Below, piece by piece: positions 12,001 through 23,648 of a stretch of DNA of 64,000 nucleotides. Both the position numbers and the translations under genes were made by a program. How positions within the stretch are numbered: the stretch's first letter is position 1; every line of letters begins with the position of its first letter. The notes beneath the pieces are model-generated. The model ran no database searches. It worked only from the letters and a program-made list of their open reading frames with translations, and had not been told where the DNA came from. This DNA is from Microglena sp. YARC. Taxonomy: Eukaryota > Chlorophyta > Chlorophyceae > Chlamydomonadales > Chlamydomonadaceae. The stretch lies in assembly GCA_022414725.1 (NCBI GenBank), contig CM039464.1, positions 37,033,609 through 37,097,608 of the forward strand, written 5' to 3'.

Positions 12001-13290
12001 TTCTGTAGCGGTCAATCAACGACATCTAGCGCTGAACGGTAAATAGCGGTCATTGTAGCTCATCAACATATGTAGCATGGAAGGAATGTAGCATCATCAA
12101 AACCATGTAGCGCTGGAGGCATGACGTCATCAAACACATTGCAAGCGGGGGTTGCAGCCGCTGTAGTTGCAAGCATCAGTCAAAACATATGTACGCTGAG
12201 GCATTAGCATCATCAACAACATCTAGCGACTGGAGGTTGTAGCATCATCAACACATTCTAAGCGCTGGAGGTTGTAGCGTATCAACAGACCGTAAGTCAT
12301 GGACCTCCTGCCTTCGATGGTCTGTAGCGCTGTACAAAGCTGTGGCACTGGGGTTTTGTAGCGCCAGCAAACACATGCGCCAATGAAAAGGTTGTAGCGA
12401 TAAAACAAGCCCTACAGCGCTGGAGTTGTTAGCGCTTGTCAAACAGACTACATCCTTCCACTGCTGTAGCGCTGGGGTACTGTGCGTTCTCCCCAAAGGC
12501 CTGAAGCCATGGAGGTTGTAGCACTGTCCACAGCTGTAGGCGCTGCGTATGTAGGCATATCAAAGCCTTGCCATGGAGTTCTGTAAGCGCTGTACACAGG
12601 CCTGCTAAGCACTTGGAGGTGTGCCTCCAGCGCCAGCAAACACATGCAAGCCTATTTGAAGTTGTAGCCGATAGAAACAAAGCCTGCAGCCGCTGGAGGT
12701 TGTAGCGCTGGTTCAACAACTACATCCTCCACTGCTGTAGCGCTGGTGGTATGAGCGTCACCAAAGCCCTGAAGCCATGGGAGGTTGTAGCACTGCCACA
12801 GCTGAAGGGGCTTTGGCGGTTCGTGTGCAGTCCTTCAAAGCCTGTAGCCATGGAAGGGTTGTAGCGCTGTACACCAACTGTAGCACTGGAAAGTTCATGT
12901 AGCGCCAGCAACACACTGCAGCCATGAAGGTTGTAGGCAATAAACAAAAAGCCCTGCAGCGTGGAGGTTACTTTGTAGTGCTTGTCAACAGCTACCAATC
13001 CTCCACAGCTGAAGCGCTAGGGCGGTTGTGGTCACCAAAAAAGCCAACTGAGCCATGGAAGGTGTTAGCAATGGTCCACCAGCTGCTAGCGCTTGGCGCG
13101 TTGTAGCGGTCATCAAAGCCTGAAGCCATGAGAGGTTGTAGCCACTGTCCCACAGCTGAAGCGCTGGCGGTTCTGTTCCTAGCGTCACCAAAAAAGCCTG
13201 TAGCCATGGAGGTTGTATGTAGCGTGTCCACGGCCTACAACCTTCCGCAGGCTGTTAAAGCAACATGCAGAAATGGAGGTTGTATCGTTT
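12000..13290. repeat. Minisatellite with GTAGCGCTGGAGGTTGTAGC units
   Basis: Degenerate tandem units built from words such as GTAGCGCTGGAGGTTGTAG, CATCAACAACATG and AAGCCATGGAGGTTGTAG, about 35-75 bp each, with small indels between copies. At 12420-13260 a higher-order unit alternates the GCGCTGG word with the GCCATGGAGG word. Open frames on the minus strand are by-products of the repeat. Confidence 0.8.
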
Positions 13291-13299
13291 TGTTGTCTC

Positions 13300-13800
13300 G
13301 GGGGAGATCTAGATTGAGGCCACGTCGGAGAGTCGGGCCCTGATTTTGCATAGAGTTCCCACTCAAGTGTGTGGCCCACCCCTGTTGTCTCCCTCAGTGG
13401 GTGGGGGGAACTGCTTGCTTGGGGTGTGTGGATTTCCAACCAACAGCGCGTTCGTATCTGAGGCGGATGGTGGGCTGGTCGTTATATGTCTTGGCACGAA
13501 GGAGGGAGAGGTGGAGGAGGAAGGGAAGCGTGGTGGTGGTGGAGGGCGCCACATCTTGCATGGGCAATAGGGGGCCATGGGCTGGATATTGTCTAAGGGT
13601 GCTCAAAACTCGCTAGATTGGGACCAAAGCTATGGGGGAATGCGCCTGTGTATTGGGAGGGATTTGGTTTTTGGTTGGTTTGCTGTTTGTTGGATGGGGT
13701 GTGGTTTTGGCACTGCGTTGCATGTGTTTGCGTGGTGTAGGCTGGTGTGGAACACATCCTTAGTGGCAGTGGCCCAGGTGGGGTGGGAGAAGATTAGGTA
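13300..13800. other. Unassigned GC-rich sequence
   Basis: Open frames exist on both strands, but none carries a recognisable motif. Confidence 0.35.
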
Positions 13801-14095
13801 GCCCACTTAATTTGGGGGCTCTAGGGGGGGGGGGGGGGGGGGGGGGGGGGGGTAGTTTGTTTAGGTTTGGGATCAAACGTTTAGGGTTAGGTGGTTTAAG
13901 GTAAGTGGCTTACAGGGTTTGGGTTTAGGTCTAGGTGGCAGTGGGTGGGGAAAGTTAGCCCACTTAAGTTTAGGGGCTTTAGGGGGGGGGGGGGGGGGGC
14001 GGGGGGAGTTGTTTAGGTTTTTGAATACGTTTGGGGTATAGGTGGTTATAGAGGTAAAAGTGGTTTACAGGGTTTGGGGTTAGGGTCTAGGTGGA
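13796..14095. repeat. Two tandem ~150-bp units, each with a poly-G tract
   Basis: Each unit runs from AGCCCACTTAA through GGGGCTNTAG into a G run (29 G at 13824-13852; 18 G at 13982-13999), then GTTTAGGTTT, GGTGGTTTAAGG and TTACAGGGTTTGGG. The G-run lengths differ between copies, which points to slippage in the homopolymer after duplication. Confidence 0.8.
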
Positions 14096-14154
14096 TTTGG
14101 GTTTCGGTAAGTGGGGCTAATTCCGATGTTTGCTGGTGTTTTAACCTGCTAGAT

Positions 14155-14360
14155 GGGGTAGTTGGCGAGTTGGTTTGGGTTGGTTTGAGTGGTTTGAGTT
14201 GGTTTGACTGGTTTGGGCGCTGGTTTGAGTTGGTTTGGGTTGTTGGGTTGGTTTGAGTTGGTTTGAGTTGGTTTGCCATTGGTTTGGTTGGTTTTGGTAG
14301 GCTTGAGTTGTTTGAGCGGTTGGGTTGGTTTGTTGGTTTGGTTGGTTTGGTGGTTTTAGG
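14155..14360. repeat. TTGGTTTGAG short tandem repeats
   Basis: About 20 imperfect copies of a 10-base unit (GGTTTGAGTT and variants). The proline/asparagine/threonine-rich minus-strand frame at 14046-14639 is a product of this repeat. Confidence 0.85.
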
Positions 14361-14729
14361 GGTTTTTGGGGTTGAGGACGCAATGTTGTGTGGGGTAAAC
14401 AGTACGTGCAGTGCAGTAAAAATAAAATAAATGGTAATACGCTGATAAATGTGGCAAATAAAATATTGATAATAGCTGATAATATGTGGGCAAATACATA
14501 ATGGTAATACGGTAATAATGCGGTAAATTAAACAAATTGGTGGGGAGTCCACATTCTCATAGGCCATACCATGAACATAAATGTAAAAATAAATGTGGCG
14601 CACCAACGCGTATGGGGCACACAACAAGCTGCTAGCCAAAGGGTGAACGAGACCATGGCACTCTTACTACTATAATGCTGTTGGATCTGAAGGCAACGAA
14701 TTTCAAGATGAGTGTTGACATGTTTGTTG

Positions 14730-15310
14730 ATGGGTCCACACACCACTCCTGGGTGGCCGCACCATGAGCCTACATGTACTCAAGCTCACGCGCATGATAT
14801 GGGGCGTAATGGGGCGCAAGTGGCAACAAGAGCATGCTAGGCCATAGGAGTTGAACAGACTCCGAGGACGACACCAAACTGCTACCTGCTGTGTGGAGAT
14901 GAACTACGGCATGCAAAATGATGTTACATGTTGTGTGGGTCCACACATTGGGCCGCACGACCATGAGCCTACATGTACAAGCGTAGGGCATGATATGGGG
15001 GCGTATGGGGACCAAGAAGCACAAAACAACTATAGCCATAGGGTGAACAGACCACGACACCAAACTGCTACATGCTGAGTGGAGATGAACAACGGCATGC
15101 AAGAGGCTGTCACGTGCTGTGTGGGTTCACACATGGGCCAGGCTATGAACAAATGTGTGCATGTATGCATGATATGGGGGCGTACGGGGGCACAACAACT
15201 GTAGCCATACTGTTGAGAAGACCTACAACACCAAACTGGTTGATATATGCTGTGTGGAGCTGAACAATGGCATGCAAGATGCTATCACGTGCCGTGTGGG
15301 TTCACACATG
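14730..15310. repeat. Tandem array, ~175-205 bp unit, about 3 copies
   Basis: Units start near 14732, 14937, 15123 and 15298 at GGGTYCACACAYGGGCC. They contain CATGATATGGGGGCGTA, then ACACCAAACTGCTACATGC, then GGCATGCAAGATGCTATCACG. The last unit is cut off by the AT/AC microsatellite. Confidence 0.85.
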
Positions 15311-15324
15311 GGCCATACCATGAA

Positions 15325-15425
15325 TGGTATATAAACATATATATATACATACATATATACATACATACAACATACATACATACATTAATTCTACATACAA
15401 TACATTATATACCATAATATAAATG
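15325..15425. repeat. (ATAC)n/(AT)n microsatellite
   Basis: A run of ATATAC, ACATACAT and related words of about 100 bp. Confidence 0.9.
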
Positions 15426-15439
15426 AACACCACATATGG

Positions 15440-16700
15440 GGGTACCGAAACTGTTTGTCAGAGGGTGAAGCAGGGGGAGGGGAGGGGGGGGGGGGGGGAG
15501 ACACAAGCCCTGCGGCAGGTCTGCGGTTACTTGGTAAAAAATTTGAACAGCGCGATATTGCCGGGCTCACACGAACCCTTTGAAGTGTTTGTTTATTTTC
15601 CAGATCTTGCAAGCGCAAATATTTTTTGGGTGCAAATCTGATAAGAAAAAACAGATTAGAAAAAAAAAATGATTGGAAAACAGATTAGAAAAAAAACAAG
15701 ATTGGGAAAAAATTGCTTCGCAAAATCTGATTAGAAAAACAGGGCAGCATGGGGGGTGGGGGTGGGGGCTGGGGGGGAAGACACAAGCCCTGCGGCAGGT
15801 CTGCGGTACTGGTAAAAAATTGAACAGCGGATATTGCCAGGCCCACATGAACCCTGAAGTGTTTGATTTTACTTTCAGCTCTTGCAAGCACAAATGTTTT
15901 TCGTTTGCAAATCTGATTAGAAAACAGATTAGAAATAAATGATTAGAAAACAGATTAGAAAAACAGATTGGGAAAAAATTGTTTGCGAATCTGATTTAGA
16001 AAAACAGGGGCAGCATGGGGGTGGGGTGGGGGGATAGGGAAGACACAAGCCCTGCGGCAGGTCTGCGGTACCCGTAAAAAAATTAACAGCGGGGGATATT
16101 GCTGGCCACACGAACCCTGAAGTGTTTGATTTTACTTTCAGCTCTTGCAAGCGCAAATGTTTTTTCGGGTTGCAAATCTGATTAGAAAAACAGGGCAGCA
16201 TGGGGGTGGGGGTGGGGGGCTGGGGGGGAAGACACAAGCCCTGCGGCAGGTCTGCAGCGGTACTGGTAAAAAATTGAACAGCGGATATTTGCCAGGCCAC
16301 ATGAACCCTGAAGTGTTTGATTTTACTTTCAGCTCTTGCAAGCACAAATGTTTTTCGTTTGCAAATCTGATTAGAAAACAGATTAGAAATAAATGATTAG
16401 AAAACAGATTAGAAAAACAGATTGGGAAAAATTGTTTGCGAATCTGATTAGAAAAACAGGGGCAGCCATGGGGTGGGGTGGGGGGATAGGGAAGACACAA
16501 GCCCTGCGGCAGGCCTGCGGTACCCGTAAAAAAATTAACAGCGGATATTGCCGGGCCCACACAAACCCTGAAGTGTTTGATTTTACTTTCAGCTCTTGCA
16601 AGCGCAAATGTTTTTCGGTTGCAAATCTGATTAGAAAAACAGATTAGAACAACTTGATCAGAAAAAACAACTGGAAGCAAATCGCTTGCAAATTCTGATT
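15440..16700. repeat. Tandem array carrying repeated splice-acceptor-like sites
   Basis: Five units of about 190-275 bp. Each contains a G-rich block, ACACAAGCCCTGCGGCAGG, CTGCGGTACTGGTAAAAAA, TTGAACAGCGGATATTGCC, then TTTGATTTTACTTTCAG followed by CTCTTGCAAGCGCAAATG, and finally GCAAATCTGATTAGAAAA words. The TTTGATTTTACTTTCAG word has the look of a plus-strand 3' splice site and is conserved in most copies (near 15872, 16133, 16326 and 16586; first copy altered near 15596). No flanking exon was identified, so the splice role is inferred by analogy with the better-supported arrays elsewhere in the window. Confidence 0.75.
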
Positions 16701-17520
16701 ATAAGAACAGGGCAGCCTTCGGCATATTTTTGCCCCCAGGTCGAGTCCTCCATGGCTCAGTGCAGATCGATGCCACCCGATGTACTCCGAGCTTTTGTTC
16801 TTGTGTTGAACCCTTGCGAGTTCAACTATTTGCTATTCGCAAACCTATTTAATCATCGTTAAAAGCGCGGTTCGGGGCATCATTTCGGTCAGGGGTGTAC
16901 CATGAGTCGCAGACTGACAATCTTGGCCCTGGTGCCACCCTGCGCCCTGTGAAGGTTGCAGGGGACTAGCTCGGCCCTGGAACCACCCTTTAGCTAATTT
17001 TATCGGATGTCCTGGGGAATTCTGGCTCGCCCTTCTGTAATAAGCTGAAGGATACCCATGCTATTAGCCTAGACAAGCGGGCCACTTCAGCACACTTCAG
17101 CACGCTTTCCTGGCAAACTACCCGACTTCAACGCAGGGCAGCTGAAGTATCCCCCCCGGTATCCCCCTCGACAGGTAGACGTGACAGCGTCCTATCAGGC
17201 AATTTGCAGCTCTAAGCTCATGACAGTACAAGCAAGTACACGCCGGAGGCAGCATGACCGGTGGCAGCATACCAAACTGGCAGAATATGCAAAAAAACAA
17301 GATCAAGGCTTAACAAATCATCAGAATCCCCAACCAAGTGAGAGTCACCCACGCCCACACCTACACCCATACCCATGCCCCCCACACACCACCCATCTGT
17401 CAGTGTTAGCTGTTCTATGGTCCTTCCTGTCCCGATCTCTGTGACCGTAACCTTAGGGTTTCCGTCCTAGCGCCGTCGCCACTCTTCTGTTAGAGTGCCT
17501 TCCGTCTCTTTGCAACATCC
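16700..17520. other. Unassigned; downstream flank of the minus-strand gene
   Basis: Unique sequence with no coding evidence. The part nearest 17524 would be the 3' UTR and terminator region of the minus-strand acidic repeat gene. Confidence 0.4.
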
Positions 17521-17523
17521 AGA

Positions 17524-20500
17524 TTAATTCCCTCGTTGCTGGTCTTCCCATCGCTTCCCTAACTCTGTCACCATCCACCCACCCCTCCCCCAACACGACA
17601 ACACAAGCGCCAAAGCAGAACAACGCACCGACACGTAATCCTCTCCGTCGCCCAAGGCCTCGCCATTGGTCATATGGACAGAGGACATGTCTCCGCCACT
17701 CATGGCTCCAGCCTCTCCACCGCCATCTCCCTCGTGGTGGCTCACACGCTCTGGTCCCAATCCCTTCATTAGCGAATCATTCAATTCACTGTTGCCTTCC
17801 TCATGGGCATCACTTTCCTCACTCAGCTGATTGGGATGGTCATCCAAGCCCACAGAGGACGCGGTAGCATTCTCATGCGGTTGCAATCTCGACACCTGTT
17901 CTTCATTCATGCCTTCATAGTCACCAGTTGATTCAAAGCCGTCTTGCAAACCCGCAGAGGTTGCAACCTTGCAGGTTCTTACCACCTCCTCTTCATTTTC
18001 GCTTAAAAAGGCACCAAGAGATTCAATACCGTCTTGTGATCCCGCAGATGTTGCCACCTCATCCATTCTCGCCACCTCCTCCCCTTCGTATTCGCTTGAA
18101 AAGGCACCAAGCGATTCCACATCCTCTTGTGAACCTGCCGCGGTGGCCACCTCATCCATTCTCGCCACCTCCTCTCCTTTGTATTCGCTTGAAAAGGCAC
18201 CAAGCGATTCCACATCCTCTTGTGAACCTGCCGCGGTGGCCACCTCATCCATTCTTGCCACCTCCTCCCCTTCGTATTCGCTTGAAAAGGCACCAAGCGA
18301 TTCCACATCCTCTTGTGAACCTGCCGCGGTGGCAACCTCATCCATTCTCGCCACCTCCTCCCCTTCGTATTCGCTTGAAAAGGCACCAAGCGATTCCAAA
18401 CCCTCTTGCACACCCATAGAGGCCGCCACAGCATCCAGCAGTGCATTCAGCTCAATAGCATCTTCCCCAAAGCACGAGTGTTGGATCTGCAAAGAAACTA
18501 GACCAGAGCCTGACACCGGCTGCACAGCGCCACATGTAGCTGAGAAGGGTGTGAACACGTCCTCACTCACCCCGCACTCATCACCCTCTCTGACAACACT
18601 GTTATCATCCTCTCTGAGCTCGCAGTCATCAGCGCCCCCCTTGCTTAGAGACCCAGATCCATCTTGTCCATTTTCAGGCTGTTGGGAAAACCCACCCTCG
18701 TGAGGATTTGCCGCCAAGCTGCTTGATGCTATATCCCCCATGATTTCTGCATTGTTGATCACCTCATCTATGAGAGCGTTCAGCTCGATCGCGTCCTCCC
18801 CAAAGCATGAGTTCTGCATCGGGAGCGAAATGAGCCCACTATCAGAGGATGGCTTCAGCTGGCCCATGGCTGGCCCATCACTGGTAACTAGCCAATGAGG
18901 GGGGGTCCCGCCCTCTGAACCGGCTCTTTCAGGTGGGGAGTGGCTCCCTGCCTCATCAGTCCCTGCTAGTCCCAAGGTCTCCACTTCCATCCCTGATACA
19001 TCAATCCCTGCTTGTCCCAAGGTCTTCACTTCCATCCCTGCCAAGGCACCCAGCCAGTCAGGGAGGGCCCCACCTTGTGAACCAGCTTTTTCAGACGGGT
19101 TAAGGCTCCTAGCTTCATTTGTCTCTGCTTGTCCCAAGATCTTCACATCCGCCCCTGCTTCCTCCGCCCCATGCCCCACCATCTCACTCCCTGCTGGCAC
19201 ATCCACCCCTGCTGCTGCCACTGCCCCATGCCCCTCCACATCCCATACTGCTGCCACATCCGCCCCTGCTTCTTCTGCTACTGCCGCTGCCCCAGACTCC
19301 TCCACCTCACTCAAGCCTTGCACATTCATCCCCGCCTCCGCTAAGGCATCCAGAATCTGCGTCACTTCAATCGCCACCTCCCCAAAACAGGAGTCCTGCA
19401 ATGGGAGGGATCCCAGCCGAGAGATTTGAGCGTCTGCAGGAACCTCACCCATGTCATAACCGAGCTCCCTGTCAGAGCGCGGACCAACATGGCCATCTGC
19501 TAAAGCATCCAGAATCTGCGCCACTTCAATCGCCTCCTCCCCGAAACAGGAGTCCAGCATTGGGAGGGGTTCCAGCCGAGAGATATGCAACTCTGCAGGA
19601 ACCTCATCTCCGTTACTGCTGTGATGTGGGTTCTGCACGAGGTTTGCGAATTCAAAACTGTCAGAGCGCTGACCTTCAGGGCCATCCGCATGATCCTCAT
19701 CCAAGTCAGAACTGCATTTCCCTCCATGGCCCTCTGCACCAAAGGGAGAGGGAGAAACACCAGGAGAGGTGTATGCTGCCGGCTGGGTGTCAAACTCAAA
19801 GCCAGGGTTGCATTCCTCTTCAAAGCCTTGACCCACCTCGTCATCCAGGGGAGGGAGAGAAACACCAGGAGAGGTATATGCTGCCGGCTGGGCATCAAAC
19901 TCAAAGTCAGGGCTGCATTCCTCTTCAGAGCCCCGGCCAACCTCGTCATCCAGGGGAGACAGAGAAACACCAGGAGAGGTATATGCTGCCGGCTGGGTGT
20001 CAAAATCGAAGTCAGGGCTGCATTCCTCCTCAAAGCCTTGTCCCACCTCGTCATCCAGGGGAGGGAGAGAAACACCAGGAGAGGTGTATGCTGCTGGCTG
20101 GGCATCAAACTCAAAGTCAGGGCTGCATTCCTCTTCAGAGCCCCGGCCAACCTCGTCATCCAGGGGAGACAGAGAAACACCAGGAGAGGTATACGCTGCC
20201 GGCTGGGTGTCAAAATCGAAGTCAGGGTCCATTTTGCTAAAAGCAAAGGAATGGCTGGCCTCGTGAACTGGGCTCAGAGGAGCAATGCTTTTCTCTGACA
20301 GATCTCCGATTGTCACGCTGCTGGATGAAGAAAACCTACGGACTGGAAGATCCTCTTCTGCGGATGTGTCTGATGCAAGTCCAAGCACGAGCGCTCCTGA
20401 TCCATACATGCCTGCTCCAGCTCCAGCTCCAGCTTCAGACAAGAAAACTTCTTCTCTTGCTATTGCTTCAGACATGGCATCTCCATCTCCCTCTAATACC

Positions 20501-22728
20501 TCGGACATGCCTGCTCCTGCTCCTGCTAGAGCTTCAAACATGAAAACTTCTTCTCTTGCTATTACTTCGGGCATGGCATCTCCATCTCCCACCAATACCT
20601 CGGATATGGCATCTCCATCTCCAGCTAATACCTCAGACATGCCTGCTCCTGCTCCAGCTCCAGCTTCAGACATGAAAACTTCTTCTCTTGCTAATACTTC
20701 GGGCATGGCATCTCCATTTACCACCAATACCTTGGATATGGCATCTCCATCTCCCGCTAATACCTCGGATATGCCTGCTTCTGCTCCAGCTCCAGCTTCA
20801 GACATGAAAACTTCCTCTCTTGCTATTGCTTCTGACATGGCAACTCCTTCTCCCACAAATACCTCGGACATGGCATCTCCATCCCCCGCTAATACCTCGG
20901 ACATGCCTGCTCCTGCTCCTGTACCTGCTACTGCTCTAGCTTCAGACATGAAAACTTCTTCTCTTGGTATTGCTTCGGACATGGCATCTCCTTCTCCCGC
21001 TAATACCACGGACATTGCATCTCCATCTCCCGCTAACACCTCGGACATGCCTGCTTCTGCTCCAGATCCAGCTTCAGACACGGAAACTTCTTCTCCTGCG
21101 ATTGCTTCAAACAAGGCATCTCCTTCTCTCGCTGGGGGCCTGGCCCAGGGGGTGGAGATGTGAAAAGAGGGCAAGTCACCCAGCGTAGGGGTCGACTCAC
21201 GCTGCCTCTTGGCTTTCTCATTCCAACCCTCACCATGCCCATTTCCACCTCGCTCCTCTTGAGCATGAATGTCATACTGATTCATGGAAGTAGAGACGGG
21301 GGTTTCCCATCTGCCTCCAAAATGAACCATTTCACTAGCTGAAGAGTAGGCAGCATCTGCCATATCTGCAGCTGACACACCTGTTTCATTGAGAACAACA
21401 TGTGCGGGTGTGAAACGTTGGGTTGAATGTGATGGGTATAGGGAAACCGTAAATGTCTGCTTGATGTGTGGCAGATGCACTTGATTGATGGGGGATAGGA
21501 CCAGGTTTGTTAAGTCATATTTGATTAGGTGGGTATGAGAAGGCATATGCAGCGTCCCAAGCGACATGGAAAATTGACGGAGAGTGCTGGCAACGGAACG
21601 ACAGGTGGCAACGATGGAGCTGACTGAAGCCAGTTAGCTATGAGACAGTTGGCTGACGTGTCAGGCTTTGTCTCGGTCCTCGGTCGGACGGTCGGTTGGA
21701 CAGACGGACAACTTGGTGAATCTGGGGGCTCTCGCCCCCCAGGAGGGGGGGCTCCGCCAAAAATGGGTATGGAATGTGATTATATGAATGTGTGATTGTA
21801 CTGGATGAAGAGAAGGCAGCATCTGCTATATCTGCGGCTGACAAACCTGTTTCGTTGAGAACAACTTGTGCGGGTGTGAAACGTTGGGTTGAATAGGATG
21901 GGTATAGGGAAACGGGAAAATGCCTGATCTATACGTGGCTGGCGCTCCTGTTTTGTGGAGGATATAAGCAGGTTTGAAATAAGATGGGGGTGAAGATGGG
22001 TGTAGGGAAAATGGGACATGAGGAATATGAATGCGTGGTTGTACTTGCTTCAGTGTACTCCTTACACCCCACACCCACCCACCCATCCACATGCACTCAG
22101 CCGCTATCCTTCCCACCCAAACACACACACCCCATCACCACCACCACCCGCTATCCCCCGGTACCCGCTACCCCCCACCCACCCCACCCCCACCCCACTA
22201 CCACCCGCTACCGCCCACCGCCCCCCCCACCACCACCACCACCACACACCCACACACACCCACACCCACACACACACATATACTGCTACCACCACCACCA
22301 TCACTCCATTTCCCTCCTCCCCTTTCACGCCCACACCATAACCACCAACACACAAATACATGTAAGACAGTACGAGCCTTCACCCCTGCATTTGCTAACA
22401 CACCTGACGTTTGAGACTGACTATTCATTGACCGAATGAGGGACAACAAGGGCAGGGGGGTTTCGGACATGCTGGCCGCAGCCCCCCCACAGGGGGGGGC
22501 ATATGCAGCAACCTCGGAAGTGGCTGCACCAGCCAATCCGAAGGCCGGCTGGGTGATGCTATCGAGGGTTGAAGCATCAAGGGATGGACCATCACTATAA
22601 TGCTGACTGAGCTGCTTGATGGCACTGATGATGGGGTAGCGTTGACTTGGGCTGTTGCTGGCAGTGCCTGCTACTAATGCTGCTGTGGATGCTGCCGGAT
22701 GGGACATGGATACACGCTCTGTATGCAT
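17524..22728 (-). CDS. Large acidic repeat protein, two exons, function unknown
   Basis: I do not recognise the family. Proposed structure: complement(22404..22728, 17524..21380), 1393 residues, TAA stop. Exon 1 ends in phase 1 at ACGTCAG before gtgtgt; exon 2 begins after AACAG with GTGTGTCAGC, and the phases agree, giving TSGVSAAD across the junction. Exon 2 is also open upstream to 21567, so an alternative start exists. The large exon contains four repeat blocks (residues counted from the alternative start at 21567): about five 45-residue units with SEAGAGAGAGMSEVLAGDGD (155-390); 4-5 units of 35 residues with TQPAAYTSPGVSLSPLDDEV (448-606); four copies of a SCFGEDAIEL..LLDAL motif (near 673, 727, 920, 1031); and about five 31-residue units with ESLGAFSSEYEGEEVARMDE (1058-1210). 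It is very rich in Glu, Asp, Ala, Gly and Ser, probably disordered, with no signal peptide or membrane segment. A donor-like GTGCGT near 17633 could mean the tail differs. Confidence 0.7.
21381..22403 (-). repeat. Intron with duplicated acceptor junctions and CA/CCA microsatellite
   Basis: This is the intron of the acidic repeat gene. The stretch around its acceptor (plus strand: GCTGACACACCTGTTTCATT through AACGTTGGGTTGAATG) recurs at about 21838-21915 almost unchanged and, more diverged, at about 21940-22015. On the minus strand each copy ends in AACAG followed by an exon-like start (GTTTGTCAGCCGC, GAGCGCCAGCC). The two intron ends also share CAGGTGTGTYAGC. From 22070 to 22330 the plus strand is a C/A-only microsatellite (CCACACC words). 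The rest, 21568-21780, is unique. Confidence 0.7.
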
Positions 22729-23342
22729 GCTGATGTATGCTGAATGCTATTGCTGAATGCTAGTGTTGAACGATGGAGAATGGAAGAGTTGCTGGGACTA
22801 CCACTGTGCTGCTGATGTGAATTTCACGCCACCTTGATATGACAGCTCGTGCAAATTGACTTGCAGGTCGAGCGAGTATATGGTTTGACGGATGGATGGA
22901 CCAACGAAAGCAAAGAACTAGGAGCAGCGAAGAAGCTTTTAGGGCAGATGCTTCTATAGCCGAGTACACTCGCGAGTGCCCGCTATGACGTTGCAACGGG
23001 AGAAAGAAGGGATGGATTGGGATGAAATAGAGACAGGAAGAATGAAACGCTGGCTGTTGGAGAGGAAGAAATATAGAAGAAGAAATAATATTGACGAAGT
23101 GGAACGCTTAGTAGCCCCCACTAGCTGCAAATTGGAATGCGCCTTGTTTCCGCAACAGCCAATGCGAGGGGTTATTTTACTCAGAGGGCGCAGCTCGAGG
23201 CCTGTTGTCTTTTTCGGATCTTGGTTTTGAGCGTGCCGCCTAGAAGCGGTGGGAGCAATACAGGGTAGCAGGGTCGGTCCGCGATGACCGGTCGGACTAT
23301 CCAAGACTGACCAACTTGCCTGTGGCTTTTCTTCCACGGCCG
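22729..23342. other. Upstream region of the acidic repeat gene; no gene seen
   Basis: This would hold the promoter and 5' UTR of the minus-strand gene. No TATA box or other site could be assigned. Open frames on both strands have no motifs. Confidence 0.35.
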
Positions 23343-23648
23343 CGGCCATGAAGGTTCGGCCATGAGCTGTACAGCGTCAAATGAGTGATGCTGACAGCGT
23401 AAAGGTGGCGCTGGCAGCTCGGAACCGGCAGCAGCGAATCTAGGAAACTCTTGCTGCCATCCACGCCGCAACGAGCAAGTTGCGAGTAGCCATTTCGATT
23501 CCTCCATGCAGCGCAGCCTGTGGCGTGGATCGTGGATGGCAGCAAGATTGTCTAGATTCGCTGCTGCCGGTTCCGAGATGCCAGCGTCACGGCGTTGGCA
23601 GCGTCACTCATTTGACGCTGTACAGCTCATGACCGGACCTGCATGGCC
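23343..23648. repeat. Fold-back element: ~120-bp imperfect inverted repeat
   Basis: The left arm (23343-about 23470) and right arm (about 23531-23648) are inverted copies. Shared words include ATGAGCTGTACAGCGTCAAA, TGAGTGA, CTCGGAACCGGCAGCAGCGA, ATCTAG and TTGCTGCCATCCACG. The loop is about 60 bp. A transcript would fold into a long hairpin. It carries no ORF and no clear target duplication. It may be a fold-back MITE or a hairpin small-RNA locus. Confidence 0.85.

Noticed and set aside
14046..14639. 197-codon minus-strand frame rich in Pro/Thr/Asn
   Set aside because: Generated by the TTGGTTTGAG tandem repeat.
22018..22439. His/Pro/Thr-rich plus-strand frames
   Set aside because: CCACACC microsatellite inside the intron of the minus-strand gene.
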